A DNA stretch of 64,000 nt from Rhodoferax ferrireducens T118 (GTDB lineage Bacteria > Pseudomonadota > Gammaproteobacteria > Burkholderiales > Burkholderiaceae_C): contig NC_007908.1 of the NCBI RefSeq assembly GCF_000013605.1, positions 2,418,001 through 2,482,000 of the forward strand. Direction: 5' to 3'. Positions 11,353-20,445 of this stretch are shown in pieces. Every line of letters begins with the position of its first letter. The stretch's first letter is position 1. The position numbers and the translations under genes are program-made. The notes under the pieces were generated by a model. The model was given only the letters and a program-made list of their open reading frames with translations. It was not told the origin of the DNA and searched no databases.

Positions 11353-13275
11353 TCAGGAGGACTTGCGTACGCGCAGATACCATTCACACAGCAGGCGCAC
11401 CTGCTTCTCTGTGTAGCCCTTGCTGATCATCCGGTTCACGAAGTCTTTGTGTTTCTTCTGTTCGTCGCCGCTGGCCTTGGCGTTGAACGAAATCACTGGC
11501 AGCAGTTCTTCCGTATTGGAGAACATTTTTTTCTCGATGACCGCACGCAGCTTTTCGTAAGACGTCCACGGCGGGTTTTGCCCCTCGTGTTTGGCGCGGG
11601 CGCGCAGCACAAAGTTGACCACTTCGTTGCGAAAATCCTTCGGGTTCGAGATGCCGGCCGGTTTCTCGATTTTCTCCAGTTCGCTGTTGAGAGCGCCACG
11701 GTCCAGAATCTCGCCGGTGTTGGTGTCGCGGTACTCCTGGTCCTGAATCCAGAAGTCGGCGTAAGTCACATAGCGGTCAAAGATATTCTGGCCGTACTCG
11801 GAGTAGCTCTCCAGATAGGCGGTCTGGATCTCCTTGCCAATGAACTCGGCGTAACGCGGCGAGAGGAATTCCTTGAGGAAACGGGTGTAGCGTTCGGCGA
11901 CCTCAGCCGGGAACTGCTCCTGTTCAATCTGCTGCTCCAGCACATACATCAGATGCACCGGGTTAGCGGCAACCTCGCGGTGGTCGAAATTGAACACGCG
12001 CGAGAGAATCTTGAACGCGAACCGGGTTGATAGCCCCGTCATGCCTTCATCCACGCCGGCAAAATCGCGGTACTCCTGGTAGCTCTTGGCCTTGGGGTCG
12101 GTGTCCTTGAGGTTTTCGCCGTCATAGACCCGCATCTTGGAGAAGATGCTGGAGTTTTCCGGCTCCTTGAGCCGCGACAACACGGCAAACTGCGCCAGCA
12201 TCTTGAGCGTATCCGGCGCGCACGGGGCCTTGACCAGTGAGGAATTGGCCAACAGTTTTTCGTAGATGTGAATCTCGTCCGACACGCGCAGGGAGTAGGG
12301 CACCTTCACGATGTAAATGCGGTCAAGAAAAGCCTCGTTGTTGCGATTGTTCTTGAACGTCAGCCATTCGGCCTCGTTGGAGTGCGCCAGCACCAAGCCG
12401 TCAAACGGAATGGCGCCGAAGCCTTCAGTGCCCTTGTAGTTGCCCTCCTGCGTGGCGGTCAGCAAGGGGTGCAGTACCTTGATGGGCGCCTTGAACATCT
12501 CGACAAATTCCAGCACGCCGCGATTGGCCAGGCACAGGCCGCCCGAGAAGGAATACGCGTCGGGGTCGCTTTGGGAGTAGGTCTCAAGCTTGCGGATGTC
12601 AATCTTGCCCACCAGGGAAGAAATGTCCTGGTTGTTCTCATCGCCCGGCTCGGTCTTGGAAACAGCGATTTGCGACAGCACCGATGGATGCAGCTTGACC
12701 ACGCGAAAGCGGGTGATGTCGCCGCCGAACTCATGCAGACGCTTCACCGCCCACGGGCTCATGATGGTGCCCAGGTAACGCCGCGAAATGCCGTAGTCGT
12801 CCTCCAGTATTTGCGCGTCCTCCAGCGGATTGAACAGGCCCAGGGGCGACTCATGCACCGGTGAGCCCTTGATGGTGTAGATGGGCACAACTTCAATCAG
12901 GGCTTTGAGCTTCTCTGCCAGCGACGATTTGCCGCCGCCGACCGGGCCCAGCAGGTACAGAATCTGTTTCTTCTCCTCCAGCCCTTGCGCGGCATGGCGG
13001 AAATAGGAGACGATCTGCTCAATCACTTCCTCCATGCCGTAAAGGTCGCGAAACGCCGGATAACGCCTGAGCATTTTGTTGGCAAAGATACGCGACAGCC
13101 TGGGGTCGGTGCGGGTATCGACCAACTCGGGCTCGCCAATGGCCCGCAGCATGCGCTCGGCAACGGTGGCGTAGGCGGTGGTGTCGCGTTTGCAGAGATC
13201 CAGGTAGTCCTGGATCGACATTTCTTCTTCCTTGGCGGCCTCAAACCGACCTTGGTAACGTGCGAAGACATTCAT
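11353..13275 (-). CDS. prkA: PrkA family serine protein kinase (YeaG)
   Basis: 640-aa PrkA/YeaG AAA-type protein kinase. The N-terminal AAA domain carries the Walker A GPVGGGKSSL near residue 110, and the C-terminal PrkA domain begins past about residue 400. The family has been linked to nutrient-stress adaptation and shows kinase and protease-like activity in different species. The ATG at 13275 (MNVFARYQGRFEAAKEEE) is chosen because AAAGGAGA lies just upstream and the N-terminus matches the family; an in-frame extension to 13371 is not supported. First gene of the prkA-yeaH-spoVR operon. Confidence 0.95.
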   Translation of the reverse strand: MNVFARYQGRFEAAKEEEMSIQDYLDLCKRDTTAYATVAERMLRAIGEPELVDTRTDPRLSRIFANKMLRRYPAFRDLYGMEEVIEQIVSYFRHAAQGLEEKKQILYLLGPVGGGKSSLAEKLKALIEVVPIYTIKGSPVHESPLGLFNPLEDAQILEDDYGISRRYLGTIMSPWAVKRLHEFGGDITRFRVVKLHPSVLSQIAVSKTEPGDENNQDISSLVGKIDIRKLETYSQSDPDAYSFSGGLCLANRGVLEFVEMFKAPIKVLHPLLTATQEGNYKGTEGFGAIPFDGLVLAHSNEAEWLTFKNNRNNEAFLDRIYIVKVPYSLRVSDEIHIYEKLLANSSLVKAPCAPDTLKMLAQFAVLSRLKEPENSSIFSKMRVYDGENLKDTDPKAKSYQEYRDFAGVDEGMTGLSTRFAFKILSRVFNFDHREVAANPVHLMYVLEQQIEQEQFPAEVAERYTRFLKEFLSPRYAEFIGKEIQTAYLESYSEYGQNIFDRYVTYADFWIQDQEYRDTNTGEILDRGALNSELEKIEKPAGISNPKDFRNEVVNFVLRARAKHEGQNPPWTSYEKLRAVIEKKMFSNTEELLPVISFNAKASGDEQKKHKDFVNRMISKGYTEKQVRLLCEWYLRVRKSS

Positions 13276-13651
13276 GACGAATCTCCTTTTGCAATCGGCG
13301 GGCTTTACCCGAGTGAAGCACGCGCTTTTCGAATGAAATAATTCATCATAGTCATTTATGGAATTTGACACTGGAGAAAAGGATAAGAAAAGCCCTTGGT
13401 CAGCGGGTCATTTTTTTGCTTATGCTGGTGGGGCAGTGGATTGATCTTGCCTTGGGGGCTGTTGCGCCGCAAGGCATCATTGCCGGTCAGACCTTCGAAG
13501 TAAGCCGCATCGGCCACGGATACAAAAAGGGCAGGAGAGGGCACCGGCCCCACCCTATAAAAACTTGACTTGCGTCAGCTTAACATTGGCTGTTACCAGG
13601 CCCCCTCAATGGACAGCCATTCTTCTACCCGCGCAAGCAAGTGAAAGACCA
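13276..13651. other. Intergenic region between divergent prkA and beta-helix gene
   Basis: About 375 bp with no convincing gene. It must hold the promoters for prkA (minus) and the beta-helix gene (plus). An imperfect palindrome ATGAAATAATTCAT lies near 13333-13346. A 65-codon minus-strand frame (13356-13553) starts with FVSVADAAYF, vaguely like some glycosyltransferase N-termini, but the rest is not recognised and it is not called. Confidence 0.5.
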
Positions 13652-15781
13652 ATGACCAATACCCAATCGAGCAAAAGCGATGTGTCCAACCACCCCCTGC
13701 AGCCACACCCCTGCCACACATCAGCGGCATTCACGGATGCACTCGGCAAGCCGGGCCGCACAGCAGAGGATGCTTCGCGCCGCCTGTTTCTGTGCAGCCT
13801 GAGTGCCTTGGGTTTGTCAGCGTGCGGCGGTGGTGGCTCCGGCAGTTCAGCCGCAACCCCAACCGGCACTGCGACCGATACTGCAAGCGCTACCGACATC
13901 ACCACCGACATTCTGGCCAACCAGAATGTCACGCTCAGTGGCGATGCCATCATCCGCCTGCCTGCAGGCACCAGCACCTACACCGGTGTGATCTCGGGCA
14001 AGGGAACGCTGGCGCTGGTGGCCACCGGCGGCACCGGCAACCCCAGCACCCTGGTTATCACCCAGGCCAGCACCTTCACCCTGCCCGATGCCCAGCAGGT
14101 GGCGGTCGTTACCAAAACCAGCGCCAGCGGCGGCTATCGGCTTGACATCACCGGCAGCAATCCGCCGGTGCTCACCATCAACCCCGGAGTCACGCTGCAG
14201 ATCGGCACCAACACCGCTGCCGACAACAACCCCAACATCATCGCCACCTCCGACGGCAAAAACACGGCCAGCTTGGTCAATGGAGAGATCAACCTGAACC
14301 ACATCCAGAACAACGGCAGCATTGTGCTCAGCAGCGCGCAGTTCATTCTGCTGGGGCGTATCAGCGGCAATGGCCCCGTCTTGCAAGGCGTGGGGGTGTG
14401 GGGTGGCAACTCACTGCGTGGGGTCAATCCCTTTGGTGGTGTTTTGTCGCTGACCACCGGGCATGACTTCGGCAGCAACCATGTGGCGGCATCCATACCT
14501 AATGCCAAGGCTATGCTCAACGAGGGTTCCTGGCTGGTCTGGAGCCCACCGGGCAGTGTGGTGAGTGTGTCGCAAAACATTTTTGAAGCGGCTTATGGCA
14601 ACGACATTAACTTCCACGCCATTGGCAATTCCACCATCGTCATGTCCGGCATTTACAGCCACACTGACAACAGCCCGCACAACATCCCGAATGTGCTCAA
14701 TCCCGGCTTGAGCAATCCGGCACTGAACTACGCCAAAGCCATCTACCGCAACGGACTGAACAACGGCAACGATGCCAGCTACCGCGGGGTCAACATTGAA
14801 TCCGGCGCAGGCACGGTGCAATGGGGCGACGGCACGCACGCCAATTTCTTCCTGCCCTCTGCGCCATCACCCGCCGAGCCGTATCCGGCGCTGGGCGCGA
14901 AGAACGCCTACATCAACCTGCGCGGCTGCACGCTGGCGTTCAACTACAACGCCCCGGTAACCCTGAACATCGGCATCAGCGGCGGCGGTGGCGGCCCACA
15001 CCGCGGGGGTGAAACCGGCTGGGGCAACGTCACCCTCATGCCCACGGCGGGCAATGACGTGACCTTGGCCCAGCCGCAGAACTACAACGGCACCACTACC
15101 ATCGGCGCCAACGCCATCCTGCGCATCGGTGCTGGCAAGACCGTGCCACTGAACTACATCACCGTCAATGCAAGCAGCAATTCGACCGTGCTGCAAGCCA
15201 CCTACAACGGTGACAGCAGCCTGCTGACAGCCGAGTCCAGCGGTGGTCTTGCGACCAATGCCATCGTCAACGCGGGCCAGTTGATCATCCAGAACACCAC
15301 CACCGACATCATTCTGTCCAACATCAGCGGCAGCGGCAGCCTGGTGCACAACGGTGCCGTCACTGTCACCCTGCGCGACAACAGCTACAGCGGTGGCACC
15401 ACCCTCAACAGCGGCAGGCTGCTGGCGGGCAGCACCCTTGCGCTGGGCACCGGCAACGTGACCAACAACGCAGCCCTGGCGCTCAGCGGCACGCGGGCGC
15501 TGACGCTGGGCGGCGGCTTCCAGCAGGGTAGCAGTGCCAGCCTGACCCTGGCCATCGACGGCGCCACCCCGGGGGTAACGCATGACCAACTGACGGTGAC
15601 CGGTACGGTGGTGCTCGGCGGCACACTGACGCTGAACTTCACCGGCGGCTACGCCAGCGGACAGAAATTGGTGCTGATCCAGGCCGCCAGCATCAGCGGC
15701 AGCTTCAGCACCCTCACCAGCCATGGTGCCGCCGTCGTGGCCGGACAGGATGCGACGGGTTTTTACGTCACTGTTCAGTAG
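13652..15781 (+). CDS. Exported beta-helix (autotransporter-repeat) lipoprotein
   Basis: 709-aa Gly/Ser/Thr/Asn-rich protein. After an N-terminal tail of about 50 residues comes RRLFLCSLSALGLSACGGG, a twin-arginine-like n-region, hydrophobic core and LSAC lipobox, so it is probably a surface or periplasmic lipoprotein. The rest is repetitive beta-strand sequence; the segment SGSGSLVHNGAVTVTLRDNS with YSGGTTLNSG matches the autotransporter-associated repeat that folds as a right-handed beta-helix. No C-terminal beta-barrel translocator is present. The ATG at 13652 is preferred over a frame extension to 13565 because GTGAAAG precedes it and the family N-terminus is this short. Substrate or adhesin role unknown. 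Confidence 0.75.
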   Translation: MTNTQSSKSDVSNHPLQPHPCHTSAAFTDALGKPGRTAEDASRRLFLCSLSALGLSACGGGGSGSSAATPTGTATDTASATDITTDILANQNVTLSGDAIIRLPAGTSTYTGVISGKGTLALVATGGTGNPSTLVITQASTFTLPDAQQVAVVTKTSASGGYRLDITGSNPPVLTINPGVTLQIGTNTAADNNPNIIATSDGKNTASLVNGEINLNHIQNNGSIVLSSAQFILLGRISGNGPVLQGVGVWGGNSLRGVNPFGGVLSLTTGHDFGSNHVAASIPNAKAMLNEGSWLVWSPPGSVVSVSQNIFEAAYGNDINFHAIGNSTIVMSGIYSHTDNSPHNIPNVLNPGLSNPALNYAKAIYRNGLNNGNDASYRGVNIESGAGTVQWGDGTHANFFLPSAPSPAEPYPALGAKNAYINLRGCTLAFNYNAPVTLNIGISGGGGGPHRGGETGWGNVTLMPTAGNDVTLAQPQNYNGTTTIGANAILRIGAGKTVPLNYITVNASSNSTVLQATYNGDSSLLTAESSGGLATNAIVNAGQLIIQNTTTDIILSNISGSGSLVHNGAVTVTLRDNSYSGGTTLNSGRLLAGSTLALGTGNVTNNAALALSGTRALTLGGGFQQGSSASLTLAIDGATPGVTHDQLTVTGTVVLGGTLTLNFTGGYASGQKLVLIQAASISGSFSTLTSHGAAVVAGQDATGFYVTVQ

Positions 15782-15843
15782 TGGCAATAGTCCGTCTGCA
15801 TACACCGAACTTGCCAATACCATGCGCATGAGGATGAATCTGC

Positions 15844-15900
15844 CTTGAAAATTGGCTTCTTACGCCCGTGCAATAAGCGTAGATAGCTATAAATTTGATG
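15844..15900 (+). repeat. Dispersed repeat, intergenic copy
   Basis: Reads AATTGGCTTCTTACGCCCGT, then a variable stretch and AGCTATAAATTTGATG. It aligns with the family consensus (AAATCAGGCTNNAGCCCCCGT ... GCAGCTATNAATTTGAT), though more diverged than other copies. It sits directly in front of a cytosine deaminase relic. Confidence 0.55.
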
Positions 15901-16167
15901 GCAAAAACAGGGTGCCCATCCAACCTCAAGCGCGCGCTGGACAAGGGTGTGGACGTGGTGGGTGGCATCCCGCACTTTGAACGAACCACGGCGGATGGGG
16001 CGGTCAGCGTCAAGCCGCCCGTGTCATGGGTTTGGAGAATTGCGGGCTGGACGTGGGTTGCAACGCCGACTTCGTGCTGCTGCAAGCCTGCGCCCCAGGC
16101 AGACGGCTTGGATGCAAAACGACGAGTAGCCCGGGATTACTGCACCGGCAAAGGCCGTGGTCCCTGA
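15895..16167 (+). pseudogene. Cytosine deaminase / amidohydrolase relic with internal deletion
   Basis: Two separate parts of a cytosine-deaminase-like amidohydrolase lie side by side in different frames. The first (about 15916-16005) reads ALDKGVDVVGGIPHFERT, a mid-protein metal-site strand. The second (about 16010-16085), in the +2 frame, reads AARVMGLENCGLDVGCNADF followed by VLLQA, typical of the C-terminus near residue 370-400. The roughly 170 residues expected between them are missing, and the N-terminal third is absent. This is a deletion scar, not a working gene. The frame downstream ends in degraded sequence. Confidence 0.8.
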
Positions 16168-16174
16168 TGGCTAG

Positions 16175-17674
16175 TCAGGGAACTTGAACGCCGTGAAGGC
16201 GTGACGTCAACTCCTGCACCGTCATCGCTTTGGCAAACAGCCAGCCCTGGTAAACCTCGCAACCGTATTGGCGCAAAAAGGCCAGCTGGGCATCGGTTTC
16301 CACCCCCTCGGCGACCAGTGTCAACCCCAGACTTTTGGCCAAGGCAATGATGGCCCGGGAAATGGCGACGTCATTGGCGTCCTGGGGAATGCCGTCCATG
16401 AAACTCTTGTCAATTTTGAGCTTGCTCACCGGCAGGGCCTTGAGATAGGCGAGCGACGAATAGCCGGTACCAAAGTCATCCAGGGCGATGCGGCAGCCCA
16501 AGCCCACCAGGGCATCGAGCTGTTCACGCGCCTGCGCGGGCTGCGTCATGGCCACCGACTCGGTGATTTCAATGTCCAGCCATTGGGCCTGCGCACCGGT
16601 GCGCGCCAGTGCTGCGCGTACCTGCTCGGGCAGATTGCGCTGGCGAAATTGCTGCGCCGAAACATTGACGGCCACCCGTAATGGCGTGCCGGCCTGAGTC
16701 CAGGCGGCAATTTGCTGGCACGCCGTCTCCAGCACCCAGTCCGACAAAGGCAAAATCAGGCCGGTGGCCTCGGCAACCGGTATGAACCTTGCCGGAGATA
16801 CATGGCCCAGCTCCGGGTCGTGCCAGCGCAACAAGGCTTCTGCCCCCACGATCGCACCACTTTCCACATCCACCTGCGGCTGGTAATGCAACTGCAAAAT
16901 TCCTTGGGCCATGGCTTCTTTCAGCCGTGTATGCAGCCGCATGTTTTCGTGCCCGCGCAGGTCCATTTCCTGCGAATAGCAGGCATAGCCTCCGCGCCCG
17001 GCCTGTTTGGCCTGGTACATGGCCATGTCAGCGTAGCGCAGCAGGGTGTCACTGTCCTGCGCATCATCCGGATAAAAAGCCAGACCCAGACTGCCGCCGG
17101 AATAGACATCCTGGTCTTGCAGCCGGTACGAGGCCTGCAGCGACAGCAGGAGCTTGCTGGCCACACGCACCGCTTCATCCACATTTTTCATATCGGCGAG
17201 CAGAATGGCGAACTCGTCGCCGCCCAGGCGGGCCAGCGTGTCGTTTTCGCGCAGGGTGCTGCGGATACGAGTGCCGACTTGCACCAGCAGGGCGTCTCCG
17301 GTAGTGTGCCCAAAACTGTCGTTGACACTTCTGAAGTAGTCCAAATCCAGAAACAAAACCGCCACTCTCAGACCTGTGCGCCGGGCACGCACCAGGGCTT
17401 GACTCAGGTGCAGGTGAAACAACCAGCGATTCGGCAGACCGGTGAGCTCATCATGGGTGGCTTGGTAGCGCAGCGACTCTTCAAATTTCTTGCGCTCGCT
17501 CAGGTCGTGGACGCAGACAATGCGTAAAACACCATCGGGTACGGCATTCAGCGTTACTTTCTCGCGCAGACCTTGCACCCTAAGCCACTTCAAGGGGCGG
17601 CGCAGGGATGCGTGGAAAGTGGCATGGAGCAGGTGGGCTGCCACCTTGTAAAGATATCCAGGCACACGGGTCAT
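16175..17674 (-). CDS. GGDEF-EAL domain protein (cyclic di-GMP turnover)
   Basis: 499 aa. The first 60 residues resemble the tail of a PAS domain (VCVHDLSERKKFEES). A diguanylate cyclase domain follows (about 70-230) with an intact LGGDEF active site near residue 150, then an EAL phosphodiesterase domain (about 245-495) with GAEALLRW and [14 protein letters not shown]. Both catalytic motifs look complete, so it may make or break cyclic di-GMP. No membrane segment is seen, so it is cytoplasmic. AGGGGGAC lies 8 bases before the ATG, and an in-frame stop lies 27 bases upstream, so the short PAS remnant is the true N-terminus. Monocistronic. Confidence 0.9.
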   Translation of the reverse strand: MTRVPGYLYKVAAHLLHATFHASLRRPLKWLRVQGLREKVTLNAVPDGVLRIVCVHDLSERKKFEESLRYQATHDELTGLPNRWLFHLHLSQALVRARRTGLRVAVLFLDLDYFRSVNDSFGHTTGDALLVQVGTRIRSTLRENDTLARLGGDEFAILLADMKNVDEAVRVASKLLLSLQASYRLQDQDVYSGGSLGLAFYPDDAQDSDTLLRYADMAMYQAKQAGRGGYACYSQEMDLRGHENMRLHTRLKEAMAQGILQLHYQPQVDVESGAIVGAEALLRWHDPELGHVSPARFIPVAEATGLILPLSDWVLETACQQIAAWTQAGTPLRVAVNVSAQQFRQRNLPEQVRAALARTGAQAQWLDIEITESVAMTQPAQAREQLDALVGLGCRIALDDFGTGYSSLAYLKALPVSKLKIDKSFMDGIPQDANDVAISRAIIALAKSLGLTLVAEGVETDAQLAFLRQYGCEVYQGWLFAKAMTVQELTSRLHGVQVP

Positions 17675-18053
17675 TACATCGTCCCCCTGGCCGCTGCTTC
17701 AGAGGCGGCATGCGCCAGTTGGCGGGCCTGTTCTTGACCATTTGAAAGCCGCGCTGACACGCGAAATGTGACTGGATGTGTCAGCGCTGGATAGCAGCTT
17801 CTCACCACTGGGGATCTGATAATCATGCTGTGTAACGGACAGGTTTTGCCTTATAAATTTCATCCCCCCTCTTCTGTTGATGTGATCGGGATGTCCGGTG
17901 GTAATGGTTGTGAGTCGCTCCCTGGTGCGCCCTCGGACGGCGCTTGATGCGAGGATCGGAATCTGTTTTTTTTGTAAAATTGTAACTTAGAATTACAAAA
18001 TATGTGATCAATTATCAAGACTTGGATGCTCCATACCTCCTACCTTCGAAGGT
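17675..18053. other. Intergenic region upstream of the HTH regulator
   Basis: About 380 bp without a gene. The right end is AT-rich and holds an inverted repeat TTGTAA (17980-17985) / TTACAA (17993-17998), a possible operator or promoter element for the regulator gene at 18054. A weak match to the dispersed repeat (ATAGCAGCTT ... GGGGATCTGAT) at about 17790-17822 is too diverged to call. Confidence 0.5.
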
Positions 18054-18057
18054 ATGG
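18031..18057. promoter_or_regulatory. Palindrome overlapping the regulator start codon
   Basis: TACCTTCGAAGGTA (18041-18054) is a perfect 14-bp palindrome whose last base is the A of the ATG. CCATACCT (18031-18038) pairs with AGGTATGG (18050-18057), giving an alternative hairpin that would sequester the start codon. It could be an autoregulatory operator or an RNA switch on translation; both are inferences from symmetry. Confidence 0.55.
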
Positions 18058-18479
18058 CAAATGCAACACAGATAGCGGAGACACAAGCTTTTTCGGACCG
18101 ATTGAGGCGAGCTTTGGAAAGTGCCGGCATCCGGCCTTCTCCCACACTGGTCGCCCATGAATTCAACCAACGCTACTGGGGTAAGAGCATCACGCCCCAC
18201 GCAGCGCGCCGCTGGCTGCTGGGGGCGTCGATTCCGATGCAGGATAAGCTCAAGGTTCTGGCAGACTGGCTGCAAGTCAGCCCTGAGGAATTGCGTTATG
18301 GCGTGGCGGCGGCGGCGACGCACGATGACCAGGAAGGCGGTCTGTATACATCGACCCTGAACATGCAGAACCGTGAAATGCTCAAGCGCTACATGGTTTT
18401 GTCAGCAGAAGATCGCAAAACCGTGCGCGATGTGGTGACGGCACTGTTCCTGGCTTCCAAAGTGAAAGCGCAGGATTGA
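18054..18479 (+). CDS. Small HTH transcriptional regulator
   Basis: 141 aa. The N-terminal 80 residues (SDRLRRALESAG ... NQRYWGKSITPHAARRWLLG ... KVLADWLQVSPEELRYG) look like the lambda-repressor-like HTH found in betaproteobacterial regulators, where the helix reading HAARRWLLGAS would contact DNA. The C-terminal part (residues 100-141) is helical with no recognised sensor domain. There is no ordinary Shine-Dalgarno; a GAAGG lies too close to the ATG, and a 14-bp palindrome overlaps the start codon, which suggests autoregulation. Its targets are unknown. Confidence 0.75.
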   Translation: MANATQIAETQAFSDRLRRALESAGIRPSPTLVAHEFNQRYWGKSITPHAARRWLLGASIPMQDKLKVLADWLQVSPEELRYGVAAAATHDDQEGGLYTSTLNMQNREMLKRYMVLSAEDRKTVRDVVTALFLASKVKAQD

Positions 18480-18580
18480 GGTGGCGTGAACTGGGAAAAA
18501 ATACAGGTATGTCAATTTCGCCGGCGCGAGAATAGTCTGTCTTTTGTGTCAGAAATTTGGGGTTGATGCCAGGAGGCGGT

Positions 18581-19198
18581 ATGTTTGAACAGTTCACGTT
18601 GCCCGGATTTGATGGCGCCCCGCCGGGGGCCCCACCTTCGGCCAAAGCATCAGCAAAGTTTCCACGTGGGCGGGCGCCCTATACCTTGTTCTTCTCCATT
18701 TTTCCAGAAGCCGATGCTGCCAATGCCATCGCGATTCAAGGAGCACGTTTGGGGCGCGAGCATGGATTGCTCGGCAAACCGCTGCTGGCACATCGCTTGC
18801 ATGTCACGCTGCACGACCTCGGCGGGTATGCTCAATTGCCGCCAGACATTGTCAGGACTGCCAGAGAGGCCGGCGACGCTGTGGCGGCACCTGCATTTGA
18901 TGTGGTCTTTGACCACGCGATGAGCTTTCCGAGCAGTGGGACCTACGTTCTGTGTAGCGGCGCTGGCACGGCACAACTTGCGGCTTTCCGCCAGAGTCTT
19001 GGCCTGGCGATGGATCATGCGGGGCTACCGGTGAAACGTAGCTTTACCCCGCATATGACGGTTTTGTACGATCGCCACCCAATTGCCGAGCACGCCATTG
19101 AGCCCATCATCTGGACCGCGAAGGAATTTGTCCTTATCAAGAGCCATGTTGGCCAAGGGGTGCATGAGGTGCTGGGGCGCTGGTCCTTGCGCGCCTGA
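18581..19198 (+). CDS. thpR: RNA 2',3'-cyclic phosphodiesterase (2'-5' RNA ligase family)
   Basis: 205-aa member of the 2H phosphoesterase superfamily, with both HxTx motifs: HVTL (in HRLHVTLHDLGG) near residue 78 and HMTV (in FTPHMTVLYD) near residue 155. These enzymes open 2',3'-cyclic phosphates or join tRNA halves in vitro; the cellular role is unclear. Translation is placed at the ATG at 18581, which has a strong AGGAGG seven bases upstream, rather than at an in-frame codon at 18557. The first 35 residues are a Pro/Ala-rich tail outside the domain. Confidence 0.85.
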   Translation: MFEQFTLPGFDGAPPGAPPSAKASAKFPRGRAPYTLFFSIFPEADAANAIAIQGARLGREHGLLGKPLLAHRLHVTLHDLGGYAQLPPDIVRTAREAGDAVAAPAFDVVFDHAMSFPSSGTYVLCSGAGTAQLAAFRQSLGLAMDHAGLPVKRSFTPHMTVLYDRHPIAEHAIEPIIWTAKEFVLIKSHVGQGVHEVLGRWSLRA

Positions 19199-19209
19199 CA
19201 GCGTCAAGC

Positions 19210-20445
19210 TCAGCCGCGGTTCAGGTCAACCAGGGCGTCCATCACCAGTTGTGGGTTCTTCATCAATTGGTCTTTCCAGGCGCCAAGGTGGCGGCGTGAC
19301 TGGATCAGGCCGCGGATGGCCCCCACATGGTGGGGATGACCAATGGTGATGGCACCGATCAACTGGTCGGAATCGAAACACAGGCGGGTGTAGATAAAGT
19401 TGGCTTCGTCCACCACTTCGGTGTTGTCGCCCGTCGGGATGCCCTGCCACAGCCCAAAGGTGTGGGAAATGAGGCCGACGGAGTCCAGCACATTCATGCT
19501 CAGGCTGCCGCGGTAAGCCACCTCCTTGCCGGTCATGTTCAGCGCTGCGATGCGTCCATGTTCGGTGGCGGTGGGCTGCAAGGCATGCACCACCCACTCG
19601 CCAGTGGAAAAATCACGCCCCTCGGCGACATCGCCCGCCGCGTAAACATGCGGGACCGTGGTGCGCATATGCTCATCAATCACGACACCGCTGCGGATCT
19701 CGGCACCGGTGCCTTCGAGGAAAGCAACATTCGGATGCACGCCAGTGGCCAGGATGATCAGGTCGGCGTCAATGGTGCGTGTGTCCATGACCAGCCGCGG
19801 GCCTGGCTCGATGCGCAGGGTGCGCCCGCTGGTGATGACCTCCACGCCGCGGCCCTCCAGCCAGCGCTGCAGCAAGTGACTGCCGACCGGTGTCATCATC
19901 GAACGCAGAATCTGTCCCGAGCGACCGGCCACCACCGACAGCTGCGCGCCGCTGTTCACAAGCGACTTCATGCACACCCCGGCAACAAAACCCGCGCCCA
20001 ACATGACCACGCGCGCACCGGGCACGAGCTTGGCCGCGATCTGGCGGGCGTCTTCCAGGGTCCAGCAAGTCACCGCGCCCGGCAAATCGGTGCCGGGTAT
20101 GGGCGGCAGCGAAGGCGATGAGCCGGTGGCCACCAGCAGCCGGTCATAGTTGAGCTGCGAGCCGTCGTCGAGATCGACGTGGCCGCCGTCCGGTCCCGCA
20201 TGCAACTGCAGCGCCTTGCAATTGAGGTAGCGAATACCAAGGCTCTCCAGATGGTGATGCGATTGGCGCTGGTGGGCGCCGTTTTCGTCAATAGCGCCAT
20301 TCAGGATGTAGGGAATGGCCATGCGCGAATAGGGTTCGCCGGGTTCACCGCTGACCAGCGTGATACTGGCTTGGGGATCATTTTCGCGCAGAGTTTCAGC
20401 AGCCCGCACCCCTGCGGATCCGGCGCCGATGATTACGAAGTTCAT
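19210..20445 (-). CDS. FAD/NAD(P)-dependent oxidoreductase
   Basis: 411-aa class I pyridine-nucleotide-disulphide-type flavoprotein. It has the FAD fold at the N-terminus (VIIGAGSAGVRAAETL), an ATG motif (LLVATGSSPSL) near residue 105, an NAD fold (VVMLGAGFVAG) near 148, and the second FAD motif (VYAAGDVAEG) near 270. It lacks the CxxxxC pair, so it resembles ferredoxin/rubredoxin reductases or the reductase half of nitrite reductase (NirB) rather than a disulphide reductase. Electron acceptor unknown. It stands alone, convergent with thpR (11 bp between stops). Confidence 0.85.
   Translation of the reverse strand: MNFVIIGAGSAGVRAAETLRENDPQASITLVSGEPGEPYSRMAIPYILNGAIDENGAHQRQSHHHLESLGIRYLNCKALQLHAGPDGGHVDLDDGSQLNYDRLLVATGSSPSLPPIPGTDLPGAVTCWTLEDARQIAAKLVPGARVVMLGAGFVAGVCMKSLVNSGAQLSVVAGRSGQILRSMMTPVGSHLLQRWLEGRGVEVITSGRTLRIEPGPRLVMDTRTIDADLIILATGVHPNVAFLEGTGAEIRSGVVIDEHMRTTVPHVYAAGDVAEGRDFSTGEWVVHALQPTATEHGRIAALNMTGKEVAYRGSLSMNVLDSVGLISHTFGLWQGIPTGDNTEVVDEANFIYTRLCFDSDQLIGAITIGHPHHVGAIRGLIQSRRHLGAWKDQLMKNPQLVMDALVDLNRG

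Noticed and set aside
10044..11426. A 460-codon plus-strand frame
   Set aside because: Antisense to the DUF444 gene; no recognisable domain.
17790..17822. Further copy of the dispersed repeat
   Set aside because: Shares ATAGCAGCTT and a GGGG block but too little else to be counted.
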